A DNA stretch of 64,000 nt, taken from NCBI GenBank assembly GCA_003216415.1, contig QCIY01000007.1, positions 23,817-87,816 on the forward strand. Direction: 5' to 3'. Below the pieces are notes generated by a model that was given only the letters and a program-made list of their open reading frames with translations, was not told where the DNA came from and ran no database searches. This DNA is from Prochlorococcus sp. AG-402-O16. Lineage in GTDB: Bacteria > Cyanobacteriota > Cyanobacteriia > PCC-6307 > Cyanobiaceae. The number at the start of each line of letters is the position of its first letter. Position 1 is the first letter of the stretch. Below are positions 8,679-17,722 of the stretch, piece by piece. Position numbers and translations under genes: made by a program.

Positions 8679-10239
8679 TTAATTTAAGATCACTCAATGA
8701 AATTATTCCTGCACCATTAAAAATAGGTTTTGATATTTTATTTTGAGACCATGCTTTTTGAGACGATATCCAAATAGGAATATAGGGAATTGAATTTGCT
8801 GCTATTTTTTCAATTTCAACAAGTTTTTCTAATCTTTTAATTCCACTTATTTTTTCACTCACAAGAAATAAACTTTCCACTTTATTTGATCCCCAAAAAC
8901 TACCGCTATAAACTGATTCTCCTTTTTTACATATGCCATTAATTATTTCATTACAACTTAAAAGAGGAGTGAGATAGGCTTCTGGATCTGAATAAGCTCC
9001 AGTCCAATCGAGAATAACTGCTGTATAAATTCCTAAACTTAGATTCTTGTAAACAGTTGTAGATTCTACCCCATTGAGTTCAATATCAATACAATCATTC
9101 AAAGAATTTTTTATTTCTTCCTGCCATGTCAGGGCAATAAGCTTATCAGCAGGTACGTTCGATCTATAAGTAAGAGGTATTTTAAGAATGTTTCCATTAC
9201 AATAATTTTCTTTTTGTAATAACCTTCTCGCTTCTAAATAATCATATTTAGGCCACGGTTCTTGATTATCTTTTTTTAATATTGGAGGAATAATTGATCT
9301 AGATGGCTTCCTTAATCCATAACTTACTTTCTCACTAATTAATTTTCTATTTAGACTTTTTGCCAACGCTAGTCTTAAATTAAGATTACTCAAGGGGTAA
9401 GAACTAGTTTTAAGGCTTATAAAACTTAATTCAGTGAAAGGACTATTACCTTCTTTAAACTGTTTATTTTTACTAAAGTTATTTAGACTTTTTCTCTGAC
9501 TATCATCAATTGAATTTGATAGGAGCACGTCAATTTGTTTGCTTTTTAAAGCCCCAAAAAGAGAAGATGAATTTGAATATCCCACAAAATTAATGCCCTT
9601 ATTTAAGGGCTTTTCACCCCAATAATTCAAATTTGGATCAATTGATTGAACTTCATTAGAAAAACGGGTCAGAACATACTTGCCGGTACCAACGAATTTT
9701 TCATTTAGAAACTTATCAGAATATTCTTTATAAAATGTAGGAGATATAGGAGTTAAATTTACTGATGTAAGTAAACCATTTAAAGAACTTGATGGTTTAT
9801 TTAAATTTATTATTACTGAATATTCACTTGGCGTTTCTATTGATTTAATCTTATTTCCTAAAATATAATTCATCGTTCCAATTCTTTTAAATCTATCAAA
9901 AGTAAACTTTATTGCATTTGAGTTAAATGAAGTTCCATCATGAAAAAAAACATTTTTTCTTAAATTAATAATTATTTGAAGTCTATCCTTTGAAATAATT
10001 GGCATTCCTGATGCCAATTCAGGTATTAATTCCCCATTAGAATTTAATTCATATAATGTGTCTCCCAGAGAACTTATCAATTGAATTGCTTTAAGAGTAT
10101 TGGCTCTAGCTGGATCTAAAGATTCAATTTTCCCAGAACTTGCTACTATTATTTTTTTAGATATTCTTTTTGAACCACAAGAATTCTGTAAAAAAGAAAT
10201 TAAAATAATAAATATTGATAAAAGAACTTTTTTTTTCAT
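8668..10239 (-). CDS. Family-5 extracellular solute-binding lipoprotein
   Basis: 523 aa. A hydrophobic leader ends in 'FLQNSCGS', with Cys21 a probable lipidation site although the lipobox is not ideal. The mature protein has family-5 (peptide/nickel) features: 'ESLDPARANT' near the start, 'FHDGTSFNSNAIKFTFDR' with the conserved Asp-Gly-Thr, and 'VGTGKYVL'. It binds the substrate outside the inner membrane and passes it to the overlapping permease. Peptides are the usual ligands, but nickel, heme or glutathione are known for the family. Confidence 0.88.
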   Translation of the reverse strand: MKKKVLLSIFIILISFLQNSCGSKRISKKIIVASSGKIESLDPARANTLKAIQLISSLGDTLYELNSNGELIPELASGMPIISKDRLQIIINLRKNVFFHDGTSFNSNAIKFTFDRFKRIGTMNYILGNKIKSIETPSEYSVIINLNKPSSSLNGLLTSVNLTPISPTFYKEYSDKFLNEKFVGTGKYVLTRFSNEVQSIDPNLNYWGEKPLNKGINFVGYSNSSSLFGALKSKQIDVLLSNSIDDSQRKSLNNFSKNKQFKEGNSPFTELSFISLKTSSYPLSNLNLRLALAKSLNRKLISEKVSYGLRKPSRSIIPPILKKDNQEPWPKYDYLEARRLLQKENYCNGNILKIPLTYRSNVPADKLIALTWQEEIKNSLNDCIDIELNGVESTTVYKNLSLGIYTAVILDWTGAYSDPEAYLTPLLSCNEIINGICKKGESVYSGSFWGSNKVESLFLVSEKISGIKRLEKLVEIEKIAANSIPYIPIWISSQKAWSQNKISKPIFNGAGIISLSDLKLIDE

Positions 10240-10256
10240 AAATCTTAAATACTAAA

Positions 10257-10529
10257 TTATTCTGAAAATTGATTTGAACAAAAAATTTGTAAGGTTATTT
10301 GACTTATTTCTAATGCAAATGTTTTTTTAGAATTCCGGGAGAAAGGCCACTCTCTCAACCAACAAATTTTTTTATCTATATTTATACCAATTATTTGAAA
10401 AGCCTTATTGCTATTTTTAATTTTTACACAAGCACCTTTATAAAGTTTTTCAGAACAAATTAAATTATAATTTTCATTTTTATTGATTAATAATTTTGAG
10501 TGAATCATTAAGGTGCTAAAACTAAACAC
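10257..10529 (-). CDS. Hypothetical protein, possible small SH3-like fold
   Basis: 90 aa from GTG at 10529; a purine-rich GAAGAAAG lies just upstream of it, favouring GTG over the internal ATG at codon 8. The middle ('KGACVKIKNSNKAFQIIGINIDKKICWLREWP') reads like a short series of beta strands with a turn, as in small SH3-like proteins. I do not recognise the family. It lies between hom and the solute-binding protein on the same strand. Confidence 0.5.
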   Translation of the reverse strand: MFSFSTLMIHSKLLINKNENYNLICSEKLYKGACVKIKNSNKAFQIIGINIDKKICWLREWPFSRNSKKTFALEISQITLQIFCSNQFSE

Positions 10530-10578
10530 TTACTTTCTTCGGTTTAACAAGCTATAGAGAAATTTGCAAATTATTTTT

Positions 10579-11880
10579 TTAAATGCAACTTAATTGACTT
10601 GCAATAATTTTGACTTCATCTAGCGAATTTATTTCATCTTTTGATTTCTCAAAATTTCCATTATTCACCTCATGAGTTATAACAACAATTTCAGCTTTAT
10701 CCTCACTTGTATCAAGTTGAACAATTGATTCGATTGATACATTATTATTTCCAAAAATATCCCCAATCTTTCCTATTACGCCTGGACTATCAAAACATAT
10801 AATTCTAAGGTAATTTTTTTTATTTATTTGAGAAGATTCTATTATGTGACAGTTTCTCCAGAAATCAAAAGACAATAATGGATCGATTGAATTATTATTT
10901 TTTACTGAAGCGGCATGCAGATTTAATATATCTGAAACTACTGATGCAGAAGTTGGTCCACTCCCTGCACCTGGACCATACAACATTATTTCTCCAAGAG
11001 GATCAGCCTCTATCAATAAGGCATTGTTAACTCCCTTAACAGTTGCTAGTGGATGGGATTTTGGAATCAAAGAAGGGGCCACCCAAATATTCAAAGCAAG
11101 TGAATCATTGCTATTAATTTTTAGCCTTTCTGAGAATGCTAAAAGTTTTATTTCAAATCCTAATTTATAGGCATACTCAATATCCTTGAGATTGATTTTA
11201 CTAATACCCTCAGAATGTATTTCATCTCTTTTGATTTTTCCACCAAAGGCGAGTTCACTAAGAATTGAAATCTTATCAGCAGCATCATGTCCCTCAACAT
11301 CTGCTGTTGGATCGAATTCTGCATACCCTAGGCTTTGTGCCAATTTTAACGTCTCTTTATAATCAGCTTTTTCGTTTGTCATCTTTGAAAGAATAAAATT
11401 TGTTGTACCATTTATTATCCCAACCATTTTTTTAATACTGTTGCTTTTTAATGATCTTTTTAAGGGTTCAATAATAGGAATCCCCCCACAAACTGCCGCC
11501 TCCGACAAGATATAAACTCCTTCTTTACTAGCAGTTTCATATATTTCTTCTCCATATCTTGCAATAACAGCTTTATTCGCTGTAACAACAGATTTACCTG
11601 ATTTTAATGATTGCAGAATAATATCTTTAGCCAGAGTTACCCCACCCATTACTTCAACAATTACATCTATAGAGGGGTCATTAATTAATTTAAATGGATC
11701 ATCAGTTAATAAATTAGTATCTAACTCAATACTCCTTTTTTTATTAAGATCTTGAACTGCTATTTTTACAATTTCTATTTCTTTTAAAATTGGATGTGAA
11801 TCAACTTCAGAACTTAATATTTTATAAATCCCTGAACCTACAGTTCCAAAACCTACAATGCCAATTTTACATTTTCTCAT
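10579..11880 (-). CDS. hom: Homoserine dehydrogenase
   Basis: 433 aa. It catalyses NAD(P)H reduction of aspartate semialdehyde to homoserine, the branch point to threonine and methionine. The Rossmann motif GFGTVGSG is at the N-terminus. 'VVTANKAVIARYG' and 'GIINGTTNFILSKM' are family signatures, with the catalytic Lys region near 'EFDPTADVEGHDAADK'. A C-terminal ACT domain (~residues 355-430, 'SPGVIGKIGDIFG') suggests allosteric control, usually by threonine. It is a monofunctional enzyme without an aspartokinase fusion. Confidence 0.95.
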   Translation of the reverse strand: MRKCKIGIVGFGTVGSGIYKILSSEVDSHPILKEIEIVKIAVQDLNKKRSIELDTNLLTDDPFKLINDPSIDVIVEVMGGVTLAKDIILQSLKSGKSVVTANKAVIARYGEEIYETASKEGVYILSEAAVCGGIPIIEPLKRSLKSNSIKKMVGIINGTTNFILSKMTNEKADYKETLKLAQSLGYAEFDPTADVEGHDAADKISILSELAFGGKIKRDEIHSEGISKINLKDIEYAYKLGFEIKLLAFSERLKINSNDSLALNIWVAPSLIPKSHPLATVKGVNNALLIEADPLGEIMLYGPGAGSGPTSASVVSDILNLHAASVKNNNSIDPLLSFDFWRNCHIIESSQINKKNYLRIICFDSPGVIGKIGDIFGNNNVSIESIVQLDTSEDKAEIVVITHEVNNGNFEKSKDEINSLDEVKIIASQLSCI

Positions 11881-11924
11881 TTTTTATTTCTTTTAAACTT
11901 GAATTTAATTTTATATTATTAGAC

Positions 11925-12344
11925 CTACAAAAAATCATTTGCTTGAGACTGCATTTTCAACAGGATGTTTAAAAAACCATTTGACCGAGAAGGAGTTAAG
12001 CTTGCTTTCAAACCAGTATCTTCTATAAATTGCTTATTTATTTTAATAACTTCTTTTGGTGTTAATTCATTTAATCCACTAATTAGAAATGCCAATAATC
12101 CCTTTGTTATTAGGGCATCGGAATAACCTTCCCAAAATAATTTACCTCCTTTAATTTCTGCCTTAACAAAAACTTCTGAAACGCATCCTTTTACCTTATT
12201 TTCTTCAACCAGGATTTTGCTATCTGGTTCTTTCAATTTTTTGCCTAACCACAAAATGTACTCATATTTTCTTTTTGGATCTTCCGATTTCTTTAACTTT
12301 TCGACTAATTTTGATAAGTTAGTGTAATTTTCTTTATATTCCAT
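11925..12344 (-). CDS. sufE: SufE-family sulfur-acceptor protein
   Basis: 139 aa. SufE proteins take persulfide sulfur from the cysteine desulfurase SufS for Fe-S cluster assembly. The conserved Cys sits in 'NKVKGCVSEVFV' (about residue 54), followed by the family motif 'ALITKGLLAFLISGLNELTPKEV'. Length is normal for SufE. No other suf gene is adjacent. The start of hom lies 44 bases downstream on the same strand. Confidence 0.9.
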   Translation of the reverse strand: MEYKENYTNLSKLVEKLKKSEDPKRKYEYILWLGKKLKEPDSKILVEENKVKGCVSEVFVKAEIKGGKLFWEGYSDALITKGLLAFLISGLNELTPKEVIKINKQFIEDTGLKASLTPSRSNGFLNILLKMQSQANDFL

Positions 12345-12384
12345 TTTTCAGAAAACTTTTAGTAATTCACTTAGAGATCTTTTA

Positions 12385-12942
12385 TTATACAAATATTTCT
12401 TTTTCTGTGATAAAGCCTGATAAGGGAATATCCCAATCAGCTCTGGTTAATGGAGTCGTACTTACACAATTAGAAGTCAATACTCCAATGCATGGTACAT
12501 TCCTCCAATTTTTATCTCTCCTTAATTTATCAAAATAACCTCCTCCATAACCTAATCTTATTAAATTTCTGTCCACAGAAAGACATGGAATAAATATCAT
12601 ACTTATCTGCTTATGACTTAATGAAAAAGAGTTATTTGGACTTGGTATCCCCTCAGAGTCTTTTGTAAGAGGCTTTTCATCCCATGGATAAAATAACAAC
12701 TCTTTTTTATCTTTACATCTGGGCAAAGCCAAAGAATTTTTTTCTTTCAGACTTGTTATGTCTACTTCATTTTTTAGAGGCCAATATATTGCTATGTAGC
12801 CAATATTTTTATTTTCCTTAACAAACAAATCAATATATAGTTTTACATTGTTTTTTACATTTTTTCTTTGATTAAGAGAAATCTCATTTCTAAGTTTTCT
12901 GAAAGTATCCCTCTCCAATTTCTTTTTCTCAAAGATTGTCAT
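12385..12942 (-). CDS. 5-formyltetrahydrofolate cyclo-ligase
   Basis: 185 aa. It is the ATP-dependent enzyme that converts 5-formyl-THF to 5,10-methenyl-THF. The N-terminal 'LRNEISLNQRKN' helix and the C-terminal signature 'IRLGYGGGYFDKLRRD' are diagnostic, and 'YWPLKNEVDI' holds the usual substrate-binding segment. It lies 9 bases downstream of ruvC on the same strand. Together with folD (28384) it serves one-carbon metabolism. Confidence 0.93.
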   Translation of the reverse strand: MTIFEKKKLERDTFRKLRNEISLNQRKNVKNNVKLYIDLFVKENKNIGYIAIYWPLKNEVDITSLKEKNSLALPRCKDKKELLFYPWDEKPLTKDSEGIPSPNNSFSLSHKQISMIFIPCLSVDRNLIRLGYGGGYFDKLRRDKNWRNVPCIGVLTSNCVSTTPLTRADWDIPLSGFITEKEIFV

Positions 12943-12951
12943 ATTGAATCT

Positions 12952-13425
12952 TCAGTTAAAGCCTTCTTCGTTTAGTTTTGTGAGTGCTATGGCTAAGGCA
13001 TCTGCTGAATCATCTGGTTTTGGAGGTTTGTTAAGTTTTAAGTTATACATAACAGCTTCAAGAACTTCCTTTTTAGATGCTTTTCCAGACCCAGCAATGG
13101 TTAACTTTATCTGCGCAGGGGAATATTCACTAACTTGAATTTTTTTAGAAGCCAATACCATCATAATCACTCCTCTAGCCTGAACCACACTAATAGTAGT
13201 ACTTGATCTATAAAAGAAAAATTTTTCTACCGCCGCTAGATTTGGATTCCAATGATTTATTAATTCATTAAGATCTTTAAATATCTCATAAAGCCTATCT
13301 TCTTCTTTTTTATCTTTACCAGTCTCAATAACGCCACAATCTAACAATATCTTTTTTTCATTTTCTATTTCAATAACCCCATACCCAACTCTAGCTAATC
13401 CAGGGTCAATCCCAATTATTCGCAC
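12952..13425 (-). CDS. ruvC: Holliday junction endonuclease RuvC
   Basis: 157 aa. It resolves Holliday junctions with RuvAB. The acidic active-site residues are Asp7 ([13 protein letters not shown]), the Glu in '[12 protein letters not shown]' and the C-terminal Asp pair in '[11 protein letters not shown]'. Length is slightly shorter than E. coli RuvC, normal for this lineage. It is packed between chlI (5-base gap) and the 5-FCL gene, so it is probably co-transcribed. Confidence 0.95.
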   Translation of the reverse strand: MRIIGIDPGLARVGYGVIEIENEKKILLDCGVIETGKDKKEEDRLYEIFKDLNELINHWNPNLAAVEKFFFYRSSTTISVVQARGVIMMVLASKKIQVSEYSPAQIKLTIAGSGKASKKEVLEAVMYNLKLNKPPKPDDSADALAIALTKLNEEGFN

Positions 13426-13430
13426 TGTAA

Positions 13431-14519
13431 TTAAGCTTCTGCAGACAACTGAAATTTGGAAAGATTTTCCTTTTCGTCTAAATCAAATACTTTACAAAAA
13501 GCTTGAATAACTCTTTCACCTGAATCCACTTGTTCTAAAGGATCTTTTCTAAGTCTATGCCTTAAAGAACAAGTAATAACCCTAGCTATATCATCTTCTT
13601 GTACTTCAGTTCTGCCCTCAAAGGCTGCAATTGCCCTTGCCGATCGATTTGTAACAATATCTCCACGTAAACCATCAACATCAAGGTCTCCGCATATTGC
13701 AGAAATATTCAATCTAAGGTCATCGTCCATTTGAACAGAATTTAAAATTTCTTGAGCTTTAATAACCTTTTGTTGAAGTTCATCCTGTTGTTTCTCAACA
13801 CTCAAGGAAAAGTCATCAGGATTATCGTCAAAAGAAGTTCTTTGGTCTACTACTTGAACTCTTAATTCAGCATCTCTAACTGTTTTGACTTCCACACTCA
13901 TTCCAAACCTGTCCAATAGCTGAGGTCTTAATTCACCTTCTTCTGGATTGCCTGAACCAATAAGGACAAACCTAGCAGGATGTCGAACTGAGACTCCCTC
14001 TCTTTCAACTGTATTCCATCCAGAAGCAGCCGAATCTAAAAGTACATCAACTAAATGATCATCAAGCAAGTTCACTTCATCAACGTATAGTAAGCCTCTA
14101 TTTGCTTTTGCCAATAATCCAGGTTCAAATGCTTTAACGCCTTCACTCAGGGCCTTCTCTATATCGATAGTTCCACAAAGCCTATCTTCAGTAGCCCCTA
14201 AAGGTAAATCCACCATAGGAACTTGTTTTTGAATACTTTCTAGATTTTCTCCTTGAACGATTTTCTCCAAAACTTCTTTACTCTGCAAATCAGGATCAAT
14301 TAAGGAACTATTATATGGATCGTCTTTAACAACGTCTATTGCAGGTAATAAATCAGCTAAAGCTCTAATTGTGGTAGATTTTCCAGTCCCTCTATCACCC
14401 ATTATCATCACTCCACCAATTCTTGGATCAATGACATTTAACAAGAGAGCTAATTTCATTTCTTCCTGACCAATTACAGCTGTAAAAGGAAAAACTCTTC
14501 TTTTCTTTGTTGTAGTCAC
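13431..14519 (-). CDS. chlI: Magnesium chelatase ATPase subunit ChlI
   Basis: 362 aa AAA+ protein. With ChlD and ChlH it inserts Mg2+ into protoporphyrin IX, the first committed step of chlorophyll synthesis. Walker A is GDRGTGKST near residue 45. Walker B is in '[18 protein letters not shown]', followed by sensor 1 '[16 protein letters not shown]' with the expected Arg. The N-terminal '[18 protein letters not shown]' is typical. A 121-base AT-rich gap precedes it and probably holds its promoter. Confidence 0.97.
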   Translation of the reverse strand: MTTTKKRRVFPFTAVIGQEEMKLALLLNVIDPRIGGVMIMGDRGTGKSTTIRALADLLPAIDVVKDDPYNSSLIDPDLQSKEVLEKIVQGENLESIQKQVPMVDLPLGATEDRLCGTIDIEKALSEGVKAFEPGLLAKANRGLLYVDEVNLLDDHLVDVLLDSAASGWNTVEREGVSVRHPARFVLIGSGNPEEGELRPQLLDRFGMSVEVKTVRDAELRVQVVDQRTSFDDNPDDFSLSVEKQQDELQQKVIKAQEILNSVQMDDDLRLNISAICGDLDVDGLRGDIVTNRSARAIAAFEGRTEVQEDDIARVITCSLRHRLRKDPLEQVDSGERVIQAFCKVFDLDEKENLSKFQLSAEA

Positions 14520-14640
14520 AGTTTTAATTTTCTTTAATATTCAAATAATCAATCGATGTTACTTCAGAAAATGTTTTTAGTAAATATCCCTATCAATTTA
14601 AAATTCTAGAAGAATAAAATCTAATTTAATTTATACGTTA

Positions 14641-15390
14641 CTAATTTCTTTTTGAGTTGTCTAAAAACCAGTTTATTTGATGTACGATTCCTCTAATAAC
14701 ATTTATTTCCTGCATTGATGTATTTGCTCTTAAAATGTAATTCTTAAATTTACTTATTTTTGCCTTTGAGGTATGTTTTAAAAGATATCCAACTTCAAGA
14801 AGCAATTCCTCTATCTCCGCGAATGAATCATGTATTTGTTTTGATGATGCAAGATTAAAAACTTCTTGTTCCCTATTAAAATTTACTTTAGATAACTTGT
14901 TTAATTCATACAAAACTATTGAAACTGCGTGAGAGAGATTTAAAGAAGGATTATTCTGAGAAGTAGTTATATTAAAAGTCTTATTCGCCATAAGTAATTC
15001 ATTATTAGTCAAACCTCTATCTTCTCTGCCAAATATAATTGCTAAATTATTTATCTTTTTAAAAGATAAAATCCAATTAAATATATTTTCCGAAGAATCA
15101 AAAAGTGAATCTTTGCTTACATCAATCCTTCCGCAGGATGCAAGAACCAAATCACAATCAAAAATTGCTTTTTCAAGGCTATCAAAAATCTTACAATGAT
15201 CAAGAAATTTTTGACCTTTTAGAGCCATTTTTCTAGCTTCCAAAGAAAATATATCGCATTTTGGAGAAACAATTCTTAATTCTTCAACATCAAAGTTGGA
15301 GCATAATCTTGCAACACTCCCAACATTTAAAGGTCCATTTGGTTCAATTAATATAATCTTTAAATTAGAAAAATTTTTCTCCAAGATCAT
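14641..15390 (-). CDS. SpoU/TrmH-family RNA methyltransferase, TrmJ-like
   Basis: 249 aa. All three SPOUT motifs are visible: 'LIEPNGPLNVGSVARLC', 'AIIFGREDRGLTNNEL' and 'NPSLNLSHAVSIVLYEL'. The order and spacing match the TrmH group 1 family, which includes TrmJ, the 2'-O-methylase of tRNA position 32; the exact target here is inferred. A C-terminal helical extension is present. The first 4 bases overlap the end of cytM. Confidence 0.9.
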   Translation of the reverse strand: MILEKNFSNLKIILIEPNGPLNVGSVARLCSNFDVEELRIVSPKCDIFSLEARKMALKGQKFLDHCKIFDSLEKAIFDCDLVLASCGRIDVSKDSLFDSSENIFNWILSFKKINNLAIIFGREDRGLTNNELLMANKTFNITTSQNNPSLNLSHAVSIVLYELNKLSKVNFNREQEVFNLASSKQIHDSFAEIEELLLEVGYLLKHTSKAKISKFKNYILRANTSMQEINVIRGIVHQINWFLDNSKRN

Positions 15391-15773
15391 TCAAGGCTGT
15401 GTAAATATTTTAATAAATTGGACATATTTACAGGATCAATTTCAAAACTTGGCATAGGAGGAGTAAGTCCGCCAGTAACTTGTTTTATTATCTCTTTATC
15501 ATTTAAACGTTGCGTTATTGAGTGTAAGTCTGGTCCCACTAATCCTCTTGCTGTAATTCCATGACAGCCGACACAATTAATCTTAAAAAGAGCATCTCCT
15601 TCCTTAGCAGATCCATTAAGCTCAAGAGTATCAATAATATATTTGTTATTTTCATTATGATTTAAGAAAAATATTGAAAAACATATCAATAAAATTACAA
15701 AAAAAATAAAAAATATTTTAAAGAATTCTCTTTTAAGGCCTCTTTCTGCTGCAGATGATGAAGATGTTGACAC
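15387..15773 (-). CDS. cytM: Cytochrome cM
   Basis: 128 aa from a GTG start. A single N-terminal membrane segment (~17-38) anchors a class I c-type cytochrome domain. Heme is attached by Cys67-x-x-Cys70-His71 (CVGCH), with the Met of 'PPMPSFE' as the probable sixth ligand. Cytochrome cM is a cyanobacterium-specific low-abundance cytochrome, linked to stress and to suppressing respiration or heterotrophic metabolism in Synechocystis. It is divergent from petG, only 55 bases away. Confidence 0.92.
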   Translation of the reverse strand: MSTSSSSAAERGLKREFFKIFFIFFVILLICFSIFFLNHNENNKYIIDTLELNGSAKEGDALFKINCVGCHGITARGLVGPDLHSITQRLNDKEIIKQVTGGLTPPMPSFEIDPVNMSNLLKYLHSLE

Positions 15774-15828
15774 AAAAAATATTCTCTATGTAACAATTGT
15801 GAATAAGAAATTCAAAAAAGGCAAAAAA

Positions 15829-15948
15829 ATGATCGAGCCTCTTCTATGTGGAATTGTTTTAGGGTTAGTTCCAATAACTCTTCTAGGATTATTCGTAAGT
15901 GCATGGAATCAATATAGAAGAGGTTCAGGAATGTTGGACATTGATTAG
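15829..15948 (+). CDS. petG: Cytochrome b6f complex subunit PetG (39 aa)
   Basis: The small frame begins [18 protein letters not shown] and ends with [10 protein letters not shown]. This is the standard length and sequence pattern of PetG: a single transmembrane helix followed by 'SAWNQYRRG'. PetG is essential for assembly and stability of the thylakoid cytochrome b6f complex. It is too short for ordinary ORF cut-offs and could easily be missed. Its last 24 bases overlap the 3' end of the convergent rsmD-type gene. It is divergent from cytM, so two electron-transport genes share one 55-base intergenic promoter region. Confidence 0.95.
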   Translation: MIEPLLCGIVLGLVPITLLGLFVSAWNQYRRGSGMLDID

Positions 15949-16524
15949 GAAGGTTAATCTTGACTGGCCATAATCTCTTACATCTATAGTTTCCCATAAA
16001 GTACTTTTTTTAATAAATAAGTTTGGAGAATGTTCACAAATAACTATTGAATCTTTTTTCATAAAATTACAATTAAATATTTGATTTAGAACTAATTCAT
16101 GAAAATCAACATCGTATGGAGGGTCTAGATAAACAAAATCAAATTTTAATTTGTCTAAATCAATAATCTTTGATGATAAGTTTCTCTCGTAATTTGGTTT
16201 TGTCCAATTCAAAACGTCTTTACAAATAACATCAATATCATTTTTTCTAATGTTTATATCTTGCATCGAAAGTAGATTTTTTAAACAAATTTTTGAGTTG
16301 TTTTTATTTTTTTCAATTGCAATAATTTTTCGTGCACCATGATTATATGCTTCACAAGATATGGCCCCTGTTCCACTAAATAAATCCAACCAGTTACTAT
16401 TTTTAACTCTATTTTTCAATATATTAAATATTGCCTCTCTAACTCTCAAAGTTGTAGGTCTTGTAAACATATTATTTGGACTTTGCAGTCTTTTACCACC
16501 TATTAATCTTAAGTTTGTCTTCAT
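15925..16524 (-). CDS. rsmD: RsmD-family 16S rRNA guanine-N2 methyltransferase
   Basis: 199 aa SAM-dependent Rossmann methyltransferase, expected to methylate G966 of 16S rRNA. The motifs are '[15 protein letters not shown]' near residue 22, SAM-binding '[15 protein letters not shown]', and the catalytic '[11 protein letters not shown]' (D/N-PPY, exocyclic-amine methylation). Its 3' end overlaps petG on the other strand by 24 bases. It lies 13 bases downstream of hisH on the same strand. Confidence 0.92.
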   Translation of the reverse strand: MKTNLRLIGGKRLQSPNNMFTRPTTLRVREAIFNILKNRVKNSNWLDLFSGTGAISCEAYNHGARKIIAIEKNKNNSKICLKNLLSMQDINIRKNDIDVICKDVLNWTKPNYERNLSSKIIDLDKLKFDFVYLDPPYDVDFHELVLNQIFNCNFMKKDSIVICEHSPNLFIKKSTLWETIDVRDYGQSRLTFLINVQHS

Positions 16525-16537
16525 CCGTAATTATCAG

Positions 16538-17155
16538 TTATTGAATATTACTTAGCCATCTTTTTAAAAGTTTTTCTCCAGTCTTTCCAGATTTTTCTGG
16601 ATGAAATTGACAGGCCAATAAATTATCATTCTCAATTAGTGCTGTTAATTTTTCAGAACCATAATTAACCTGAGCTGCAATAATATTAAAGTCATCTGGG
16701 ATTGCATGATAAGAATGGACAAAATAGACCCAATAATTTAATTCTTCTAACTCTAATAAAGTATTGGATTTTGTAGGCAAAAGTTGGCACCAACCCATGT
16801 GTGGAATTCTTTGGTTAACTATATTAGGTATTTTTTGTATTTTTCCTTTTAACATTCCTAGTCCTTGAGCTTTTCCTTCATCACTATATTCAAAAAGTAG
16901 TTGAAGACCTAAACAAATCCCTAAAAAAGACTTTCCACTATTAATCCAACTTTTCAAATCATTTATCAAATCTGTATTTATAAGATTATTCATTGCAGGA
17001 TCGAAAGAACCAACCCCCGGAAGTATTATCGCCTTACAATCATTTGATTCGTTAAAGTTTTTAATTAATAATATTTCTTCTCCAAGACTTTCTAGAGATT
17101 TAGTTACGGAATGAATGTTACCCATTCCATAATCTATAAGTCCAATTTTATGCAA
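16538..17155 (-). CDS. hisH: Imidazole glycerol phosphate synthase, glutaminase subunit
   Basis: 205 aa class I glutamine amidotransferase. It supplies ammonia to HisF for histidine and purine-by-product synthesis. The N-terminal 'LIDYGMGNIHSV' is diagnostic of HisH. The triad is Cys81 (GICLGLQ), His185 and Glu187 (CQFHPEKS). The usual 'PHMGWCQ' segment is present. No other his gene is nearby, as is common in Prochlorococcus. It lies 11 bases downstream of trxA on the same strand. Confidence 0.96.
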   Translation of the reverse strand: MHKIGLIDYGMGNIHSVTKSLESLGEEILLIKNFNESNDCKAIILPGVGSFDPAMNNLINTDLINDLKSWINSGKSFLGICLGLQLLFEYSDEGKAQGLGMLKGKIQKIPNIVNQRIPHMGWCQLLPTKSNTLLELEELNYWVYFVHSYHAIPDDFNIIAAQVNYGSEKLTALIENDNLLACQFHPEKSGKTGEKLLKRWLSNIQ

Positions 17156-17166
17156 AGCTCTTTATT

Positions 17167-17490
17167 TTATAGATGCTTAGTTAAGGTGCTCGAGAGGGTT
17201 GCTTTTGGTACAGCTCCAACAACAGTATCAACCTTTTGACCTCCTTTAAAAATCATTAATGTTGGAATACTTCTAATTCCATATTGACTAGCAACATTTG
17301 GATTCTCATCTGTATTTAATTTAAAAACTTTAATTTTCCCTTCAAAGTCTTTTGAGATTTCTTCTACAACTGGTGCAACCATCCTACATGGACCGCACCA
17401 TGGCGCCCAAAAATCAACCAATACTGGTAGATCACTTTGCAGTACATCTTTGTCAAATGAAGAATCAGTTACGGCTGGAGCTGATGACAT
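17167..17490 (-). CDS. trxA: Thioredoxin (m-type)
   Basis: 107 aa with the active site WCGPC (Cys32, Cys35), the cis-proline in '[10 protein letters not shown]' and the buried Asp in 'VLVDFWAPW'. This is the typical thioredoxin that transfers electrons from ferredoxin- or NADPH-thioredoxin reductase to Calvin-cycle and other targets. It lies downstream of Yfr1 on the same strand; the Yfr1 terminator stands between it and guaB3. hisH follows after 11 bases. Confidence 0.96.
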   Translation of the reverse strand: MSSAPAVTDSSFDKDVLQSDLPVLVDFWAPWCGPCRMVAPVVEEISKDFEGKIKVFKLNTDENPNVASQYGIRSIPTLMIFKGGQKVDTVVGAVPKATLSSTLTKHL

Positions 17491-17581
17491 AATTTAAGTA
17501 TTCCTTTATGAAAATTTAGCAGGCAATTCTTTTAAGTGATGATTTCATTACAGATAAAACAATATAAGTAACAAAATATCT

Positions 17582-17637
17582 AAAAAAAGCCCGATTTATC
17601 GGGCGATTTAGTGTGTGAGGAGTATGGGGTTTCCCCC
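17582..17637 (-). ncRNA. yfr1: Yfr1 small regulatory RNA
   Basis: Read on the minus strand the element has three parts. First comes a GGGG-AAAC-CCC-type 5' hairpin (about 17639-17624). Next is a single-stranded stretch with the conserved motif ACTCCTCACAC (17623-17613). Last is a terminator hairpin (17604-17589) followed by seven T. This layout, the ~55-nt size and the position between guaB and trxA are those described for the cyanobacterial RNA Yfr1. In Prochlorococcus MED4 Yfr1 is known to base-pair with outer-membrane porin (som) mRNAs through this motif. The exact ends here are inferred from hairpin positions. Confidence 0.93.
17589..17604 (-). terminator. Rho-independent terminator of Yfr1
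   Basis: GCCCGA (17589-17594) pairs perfectly with TCGGGC (17599-17604) around a 4-base loop. On the minus strand the stem is followed by seven T (17588-17582). It ends Yfr1 and would also stop read-through from guaB3 towards trxA. Confidence 0.9.
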
Positions 17638-17645
17638 ATTAATTT

Positions 17646-17675
17646 ATGATAACGCCTAATGCGAAAATTGTTCAA
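17646..17675 (-). promoter_or_regulatory. Predicted Yfr1 promoter
   Basis: On the minus strand, TTGAAC (17675-17670) and TATCAT (17651-17646) are spaced by 18 bases. The Yfr1 5' end at about 17637 falls 8 bases beyond the -10 element. The fit between promoter spacing and the independently predicted RNA start supports the call. Confidence 0.6.
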
Positions 17676-17722
17676 TATTAAATTTTCGAATTACTAAGGT
17701 TTTATAATTTTGTTTAAATAAA

